Below, one piece after another: positions 18,671 through 26,800 of a stretch of 29,030 bases of DNA. The stretch lies in the NCBI RefSeq assembly GCF_000485595.1, contig NW_014577340.1, positions 101,204-130,233 of the forward strand, given 5' to 3'. Made by a program: the position numbers and the translations under genes. This DNA comes from Priapulus caudatus. Lineage: Eukaryota > Priapulida > Priapulimorpha > Priapulimorphida > Priapulidae. Numbering within the stretch: position 1 is the first letter of the stretch; each line of letters begins with the position of its first letter. The notes under the pieces are model-generated. The model had not been told where the DNA came from. It saw only the letters and a program-made list of their open reading frames with translations, and searched no databases.

Positions 18671-18904
18671 AGCTGGGTTTACAATACCAACTTTGTGTTG
18701 GCGAATTGGCAAATTGGACCAACTTCCCAACTATACAACCGACAATCGGCAGTGTAAACGCAAAAGTTGCGTGACCAATCGATTGATAGCAACTAGTAGG
18801 GAGATTAGAACATGTTCTATTTACGCCAACTCGGAGTTGGCGAATTGAAAAGTTGGTCCAACTCGCCAATTCGCCAACATAAAGTCGGTAGTGTAAGCCC
18901 AGCT
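18671..18904. mobile_element. 234-bp MITE with ~56-bp inverted termini
   Basis: The left end AGCTGGGTTTACAATACC and right end (complement) AGCTGGGCTTACACTACC continue as inverted copies through TGTTGGCGAATTGG and TTGGACCAACTT. The arms hold internal dyads around TTGGCGAATTGGC, giving a strongly folding element. TA or TTA lies beside both ends. There is no coding capacity. Confidence 0.7.
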
Positions 18905-20266
18905 TTACACTGGCAGGACGTGCAAGCCTGCTCAGCTAACGACGGGATGAGGGGGGGGGCTACGTTACTAAGCTTCACGTACACAACTACCGATGCTACC
19001 ATTATTAATATTAATTCCATTTTTCTATATATATTCAACGTATATATAATAGACCTATGTGCAAAAGAAATCGCACACATATATAAAACAATAATTGCTA
19101 AAACTCTGCTTGAAAAAAAAAACGGATAAAATACTCATCATAATATACAGGCGGGAAGTAAACTTCCCCGACACAGTGTATTTCTAGAAATATGTACCCC
19201 CTGCGTATACTTATGAACATGATGCGATTTGTCTGGCTCCAGGATGGACAGGGAAAAATACATGCGCGCTTTCCTGCATTTCACACATTCCCGATTGCGA
19301 TCGGTCTCACGATGGTACCTACGTAGAACTAGCTTGGCTAGAAAACTACCGGGGGCAAACCCTCTATACTGAACTCTGTTCACGTTTGCATACGAGAAAA
19401 AGGTGCGGAGCCAAGACAGACTCTACCTCACCGGTGGCAATGGTCTTCCACAAGTCACACAGTTACACGAATTGCATAGGGATGATCAGACCGAGCTACA
19501 ATTAAAATTTCCAATCGAGATTTTGTCGTCGGACACACACACACACACACACACACACTCTTCCTTACAATTTACATCGTTCAAAACAACGAAAAAGCTA
19601 AAAACACGAATCAATGCGCCGTCCGCGCGACCGCTCGTGGATTCCGAACATACACAATATACAACGATTTCTTACGATTTTTCGGTTTTCACACGATCGC
19701 GTTTACGATTGCTTACACATCGCTACGACCGCGTTGCGCGCTCATGCCAACCTTGCGGCTACAACAACCCCACCTGTCGCCGCACACGTTAGGCGAGGGG
19801 GAGCTAGTTAACGGTAGGTCGGCGCACTGCGCGCGTTCTCGCGATGGCGAGTGCCTCGTCGTAGCGACAACAGGTCGCGACCCCGCACTCACGGCCGCCC
19901 TCGTCGGTGAGCCTGCACGTGAATTACGAAGGACGCGCGGAGGTCAGCTACCCATGACGAGACCGGCGGAGGTGAGGGTCGAGGCGGCGGACGCAGACCC
20001 CACGTAACACTCCAGCTTAATGGCTACGACAGTGGGCAGCGCGGGCGAGTTCGCGTAGCAGCGGAGGAACGGAAACGCTCGTGACGACAGCGACCGTGCC
20101 GGCGACGCGTCCGACGCGCGGTCCGAACGTCATCGTGACCACCATCCCTCTCCCCTGCGCACGAACGCGCGTTTTCCGAGCGAGTCACGGAGAGCGACGT
20201 CCGCCATCCTCGTGCGCCGAACATCGCTCTTCCCCCGCTGAGCGCGTGCGTCGACGGTGGCGCCAC
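18905..20266 (-). other. 3' flank of PBX gene; no further exon recognised
   Basis: Lies downstream of the PBX stop on the minus strand. AT-rich until about 19600, then GC/CpG-rich up to the terminal exon. It contains a (CA)n tract at 19534-19559. Part is presumably 3' UTR. I found no AATAAA on the minus strand in 18905-20266, so the transcript end is unplaced. Confidence 0.5.
19534..19559. repeat. (CA)n microsatellite
   Basis: About twelve CA units in the 3' flank of the PBX gene. Confidence 0.9.
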
Positions 20267-20449
20267 CTACACCTTGGAGCGCTTGGAGGGCGGCTCGTCC
20301 TGGGTGCTGTCGTCGTCGCCGCTCTCGCTGAGCCCCTGGATGTCCGGGAACTCGGGTACGGCCGAGATGCGCAGCTCCCCGCCGCCCGGCTTGTTGCCGT
20401 CCTGCGACTCGGGCCGGCTGCCGCTGCTGCTCGCCGGCTTGTTACCGCC
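20267..20449 (-). CDS. PBX: PBX terminal exon (putative)
   Basis: Sixty codons plus TAG (20269-20267), from acceptor TTCGTTCGTTTGGCAG; phase 0, matching the preceding exon. It encodes [20 protein letters not shown], a stretch with PEFPDIQGL, an acidic run [12 protein letters not shown] and a basic end PPSKRSKV that looks like a nuclear signal. It does not resemble the SPTEGPGSVHSDTSN end of vertebrate PBX. It could be a lineage-specific PBX tail or the last exon of another minus-strand gene. Phase, strand and acceptor favour PBX. Confidence 0.6.
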   Translation of the reverse strand, partial: GGNKPASSSGSRPESQDGNKPGGGELRISAVPEFPDIQGLSESGDDDSTQDEPPSKRSKV

Positions 20450-23400
20450 CTGCCAAACGAACGAAGGTAGCATGATGGCAAACGTTAACCCTATCATCAG
20501 GTTATTTATTACCTCCACCCACGGAGTGGAGGTTATGTGATCCCTCTCGTGTAGTGTGTTCGTGTGTTAGTCCGTTCGTGTGTTAGTGTGTTCGCGCGAT
20601 CGATATTAGCGCGTTGAGTCAGCAGCAGCCAGCAGCGAGCGGCGAGCCAGCTTGTAACACATACATGTTACATGGGGCGTATGTCGCTGGCGGAGGTATG
20701 CACTCCGTGAGTGCCCTCTGTCTAGTTATTACTGTTATTAATACTGTTATTATTATTATATTGTTGCTATTATTATTATTATTGTTATATTAATATTAAC
20801 ACGCGCCAACGAGCGATATCTGCATTGGCAATGCTGTGGCAACCCACCGTATGCCAATATACAATAGTGTGATATTGATTGTATATATATAATATATGCG
20901 TGTTTATGTACAGGGTTTGTTTCCCAGGAATTTTCAGAAGCACATCATCTACAGTTGAAGATGGAGGAAGGTATCCTACAAACTGGGGTCAATTATATTA
21001 CGTGGTAAAATGGGCCGAGGTACTACGATGTGCTGAGCTCATATCAGTTCTGAGCAAGTGGATCCGGAGCTGAGGTCCGGAGCAAGTGGGGAATGTAGTT
21101 CGCGTGATGTGTCTCTCGAGTGTTTCTGACTCCCATTAATGTATTAAATATTCAACTACTCGTTATTCTATATTATTAATATACCTGCGGCGGTGTACCG
21201 CGTGCGGTGGAAAATCTGTGCTACAACATACTACTTTAATATATTGGGACAAATAGAACAATTGCGTAATACGACTGTAATTAATATTGCCACACAATAT
21301 TCAATATTTAGAATCAGATCTAAGAAGATAATAGCATGACCGGAAAAAAACGATTAGCAAGAGCTCGACACTAACTTTTTTTCAGTGGCCCGATCGGCCA
21401 CCAAAATCATTGATTTTCAATTTTTTGGCTGGCCCAAAAATAAATCTGCGTGGCCCGAAACAAAACAAAGAAAAACATAAATCTTTATTCAAATCTCGTA
21501 TTGTATATTATTCTGAAAATTGCCGGCCGTTTCTGATGCACTTGCCACAGTCGTGTTCTAAAACAAAACCCCACAACATGGGCACACACTGACATGATGA
21601 TTGAGGCATACATTTGGAGTATTATCCATTCCACGCCGCATCAAATTTTCACCAGGGATCTCTGCCATTTATCTATAACACCCCGCGTGTGCACATTGCT
21701 ATCGATCAGTTCAGACGCTTTCAAAGAGATCAAAGTTACAGAGCATGCAAATATATAAAACAAGTAACTGTAATAAACACACACATTGGGCCTTTTCATG
21801 TTAAAATAAAAACATATTAAATTTTATCTCATCAAAGTTAAAATGCTGGCAGGTCCTTCTGAACTGTAAAAATAAAATATTGGCAGATTTAATAAGATAA
21901 AGTAGAACCATAATTATCAACAACAGTAGCCTGGGTACGCGATGCATTTAAAAAGAAAAAGCAGCATCGTGTCTAAGTTCAATATTTCGTATGCGTAACA
22001 GAGACATGAGAAAATGGCATAAATAAACTTACAAAGCACTTAATATTACACTTTCGTGATTATAAATACTTGCATCATCTTCATGGAAGTTAGTTATTTC
22101 TATCACGCTGTAACGTTTCGAACGCTGGCAGTTTCGCTTCGGATCCGAAACAGTGAGCACCAGTGGCAGCTAGCTAGCTAGCAATCAGGCTGACCAGAGT
22201 CGTCCCGTATTTTGCGCCCATGTGTCCCGCGTCCGCTTACCCGACCCTTCCCGGGACGCATTTATGTGCTGTCCCGTATTTTTAACATTTTGAACAGAGC
22301 TACATCAAAAAGAGAGAATTTCCATAATTTTTTATTATGACAAATTGTTGCCTTCGAAACTCTTCATCGCTTGCGCGTTTCACGCCTGCCACTCAGATAC
22401 ACTGCCAGACAGGCGTATTGTATAGACGCATTGTCTGGTTCGCTTGATTATCAAATGTAATCACATGTTGCTACGCTGCAAAATATATGCTTGGCTGCCG
22501 CTCGCTCAGATTGTTGACCTCTGGCTAGACTGGTCCGCGAGCCGAAACTGTTCGTCGGCAGAGCGTGTACATTGTTCTATGGCAGAGCGTGAGGCCGGAT
22601 CACCAGTCTAGATACAATACGGGCTTGTTGCAGCCACAGTAGACGATAATACCGCTGTGCCATCGTTGTATGTCCCGTCGGTAGATATGCTGCAGGTTTC
22701 TGCAGTACCTGTGTGGGGCTCGCCCCCTCGCTTCCGCGAATTGCTCGGCATCTCTTTGAATGAGATTAGCACGTAAGAAACAATTATTATTTATCACATA
22801 GACACTCCTGACAGTTTAGTGGCCCGATCTTGGGCCATCGCAAATTTAACTTGTTTGCAAATTTTGGGCTGCCCGATCATCAATTTTGGTTGCCCCGCCG
22901 GCCACCGGGCTACGGCTAGTGTCCGAGCCTTGTGTTCGTATGACATTTATATATGACAGCAGAACCTAACTATAGAACCGCCTGGAACTTGATAGTAATA
23001 TGGTGTAAATGAACAAAAAGTTATTATAACAGCATGTACGGAATGGGTTTGGACGTTTCATTTCGAAACTCTCGTGATAAACAATGTTTTATCGTGTTAT
23101 CTTCATCTGCGTGGAAATACGTAAAGCATTCCTGCGCTCTCGAACTGTGCGGCTTCTCCCACTACGGCAATCACGTATGGCGCAGCGTACGGCACCGTAA
23201 CCAGCATGTACGAATGAGGTTGCAGCTTCTCATTTCCAAAGCCTGTTGATAAACAATGCAGTTCGTAACCTCTGAACTGGTCCTGCTGTGCTCTGTTTTA
23301 GGCCTGCGTGGCTCAGGTTTCGGTTTCACATACCAGCAGCCGGATGAGGTGAGGGAATCGATTTTCTGTTGTGTAGGCAGCACTGTACAAGTGAGTGCTG

Positions 23401-23842
23401 ACATTGGTGTGAAGATTCACGGAATTTGAGGGGTCTTTTCACCGGATTTTTTCTGCGAGTTTTGACGGGTTTGACAGGTTTTTTTCGTCTAGGAACACTA
23501 CCCGGGTATAAGAGATGGCCCTGTGAAAATTGCATCCAGATCGCTTGGGCGGTTTGGCCGCCTATAGGGAAGATACATACATAGATACATACGAACTCAA
23601 ATATATATTAGATAACATATCTTATATATTATTTATTACATGTGTTTATGGCTCTCAAATATTGGCTCACCTGCTGTATGCGGTCGTAAATGTTCTCGCC
23701 GGCGTAGCCTCCGGTCGATGCTATAACGTGACGTAGCGCGTTTACCTACCGACACAGGAGAAAAAACACACGTTAGATATCAGATATGGCCACACGCACG
23801 CACACACACACATACATACAGATTCATACACACCCACACGCA

Positions 23843-23874
<32 letters not shown>

Positions 23875-26800
23875 CACATACTTGTAGTGAGAGAATCAGT
23901 GGTGCACGCGCACGCGTACTCTTCATGAACAGTTACACCGACACGCTACTACGTGCCCGAGTTTATGAGACGACTTTCTTTTATCGAACCTACTACTCTG
24001 TCTATCTGTAACGAGTCTGTAGCTGTACGTGTTGTTACTACTCACTAACATCTGTTGACACTGGTGCATGGTACAGCCATTTCCTGTACACATGTGTGCT
24101 ACTACTACTTAGTCCCTACGTATGCTTCTGTAAGGACTACTTAACACCCGTGTACACGTGACAAACAAGTATCTGCCACATGCGTGCATGCGTATATATG
24201 TGTGTACATGCATGCATATAGGTGCGCACGTGCGTGATGACGTTGTGACTGTACATTAGCATGGACTGCAGCGCTGGCAGGCATGTGTGAACACGTGCAT
24301 GTTTGCGTACATGCGTGCATGCGATGGTGTTACACTTAGTAGCTGTGACTGTACATTAGAAGAGGATTGCAGCGTTGGCGTAGCTGCGTACATGCGTGAT
24401 CGTGTGTGCGTGCGTGCGATGGTGTTACACGTACCTGTGACTGTACATTAGAACAGGATTGCAGCATTGGAATAGCTGCGTGCATGCATGCATGTGTGAA
24501 CACGTGCGTGCGTGTGTGATGACGTCACCTGATGTACCTGTGACTCTACATTAGAACAGGATTTCAGCGTTGGAATAGCTGCGTGCGTGCATGCATGTGT
24601 GAACACGTGCGTGCGTGCATGCGTGTGTGTGATGACGTCACCTGATGTACCTGTGACTGTACATTAGCACCAACCGCCGCACTGGAGGAGTAGCCGTCGC
24701 CGTTCACATTTAGATTGTACATGTCCGGCTGCTGGCCCGCCATCATCTGTCCTCCACCCTGTGAGTTGGGCACCATGTTGTAGCCTGCAAACACACACAC
24801 AAGACACAGACGTTCAATCAACCGGTCGAGACATTGTCGAACACACGTGCGCGCGTACACAGTACGTCAAAGCACTGGAGCCCGTTGTGAGAAACAAAAT
24901 TAGTCTTAGTCAATTAACAAATTAACAATTTAAACAAATTAACAAATTAACAAACATTAGTCTTAACACATTAACATTTTCTCGTAGATCGTCGACAGCG
25001 CTTTAATTCGTATTCTTATGAGGAAATCTGCTACGATTTTTCATTCAGGTAACTTCGCAGCGTTTCTGTCAACGGTCTCAGAGAAAAAGTTAACGTTACG
25101 ACTAATGTTAAGACTAATTTTGTTTCTGACAATGGGCCCCTGATCGCAAGATTTCCGACTCTCGTCGAACGCTGCTCACGTTCGACGAAGTTCCCGATTC
25201 GATTCATGTCGTGTTAAGATGACGAATCGATAAGTTAAGAAAACAAAACAAACAAATAAAAGAAATGTCGACGAGTGTCATACCACTTCAATGTTTACAC
25301 GGTCTCTTACACTAACGAGCAATCGAATTACGAAACAACAGCATCACATTATGATCATGCACAGTTCACATTGGCCTCCTATAAAACACAGCAATGAAGT
25401 CAATTGTAAACCTATGAGTATAACTGAAATAGCGGCACACGACTGCACCTAAACGACCCTACGATGATCAGGTCACACAAAACAATAAACACACGAAGCT
25501 ACGTGTTTTAGCTGTAAGGGTGTAAATGGTGGAGTTATCCTAACACAATCTGCCTTTCCCTTGTAAAAAAAATGGAGAAGATCTGGTGAAATTTGTGTAG
25601 GTTGTAAAAAGCTGCACTTGGGTTTCCAGGCCTATACTCATTATGCAGAGTATTATTGGATTTTTTATATTTGATCATTGGTTGGACTCAAGAGCAACAA
25701 TAAGCAGCAGCAGCATGAGCAGCAGCGGCAGTAGTAGTAATAGCAGCAGCAGCAGTAGTAACAGCAGCACCAACAGCAGTAGCAGCAGCAGCAGCACTAG
25801 CAGCAGCAGCATCAGTAGTAGCATCAGCACCAGCAGCAGTAGCACGAACAAACATGGTTTTAATTAATCCCAATGCACACAGCTGAACTGTGAAATGCGC
25901 ATCAGAAATAAGCGCCGCCGTAGATTGACAGCGAAAGCGGGCGCCAGAAATAGCCGACACGACCGCGTCCGCACCATTTATCTGCGTCGCTAACCGTGTG
26001 CGTGGCAGCTCACGCGTAGTTTGCTACTAATGCCGAGATTTCTTTGCTTGACGTCCGACGACGACGCAAAATGGCCACCTTCCGTTTACCGTCAGAGCGG
26101 CACGCCTGCCCATGTGATCCCTCCTCTACACGCCACCCTACCTAAGCAACAAACCCAGCTAAGACTAGTGAATTGAATCACGAACTCCGTGGCTCCGAGG
26201 CCCTCGCGGCATCCACCCCATCCATCCACTAACCATGGCTAACATTTCTGCTTATTTTCTTTTTAATATAAACTTAACCCAGAAGTACCCGCGACTCTCG
26301 TTCCACGTAACATAATCAGTGACCCCTAATATTTTCGGCACTTGACCAGGCGTGGGTGCTTCAGATAATACACTACAGTACACAAAATTTTCGGACTCTT
26401 TCACGACACCCATGATGTAACATTAATTTCCCAGACCAACCAATTGTATAGGCACCGTAACAACCTACATGCATCGTTTCAAAATGATCAATATGAAGGT
26501 GAAGATATCTATGTTTATCGGGAACCCACATTCAATGTCACAATGACCATGGTACTATAAGATGACCCATGCCTCACAACGACAACGATGAATTCTTCTC
26601 TCTAACACATCCTTTGCCTAACACTCTCCTAAATTTAACCATTTCTCACCAACCTCACACTCCGCTGACCTTGCACTGACCGACGGAAACCCAGCTAGCC
26701 TAACCGATCTCTGCCAAGCAAAGCAAGCGCAACAAAATATTATTTACAAAACATTAGTTGCTTTTCTCTTTGAACTTCATAGGTCGCAAGACGAAATCGG

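Noticed and set aside
19614-20266. Arg-rich open frames on both strands in the CpG-rich 3' flank of PBX
   Set aside because: Composition-driven, overlapping in several frames, with no family similarity.
25643-25867. Ser/Asn-rich protein from the (AGC)n tract
   Set aside because: Open on both strands purely because of the triplet repeat, with no splice sites matching the PBX frame and no conserved sequence.
17480-26100. Shared CCGTCAGAGCGG phrase at 17480-17491 and 26089-26100, each preceded by a TGGC(T/C)ACCTTCC-like string
   Set aside because: The shared stretch is too short to define an element and I could not extend it into inverted or direct repeats.
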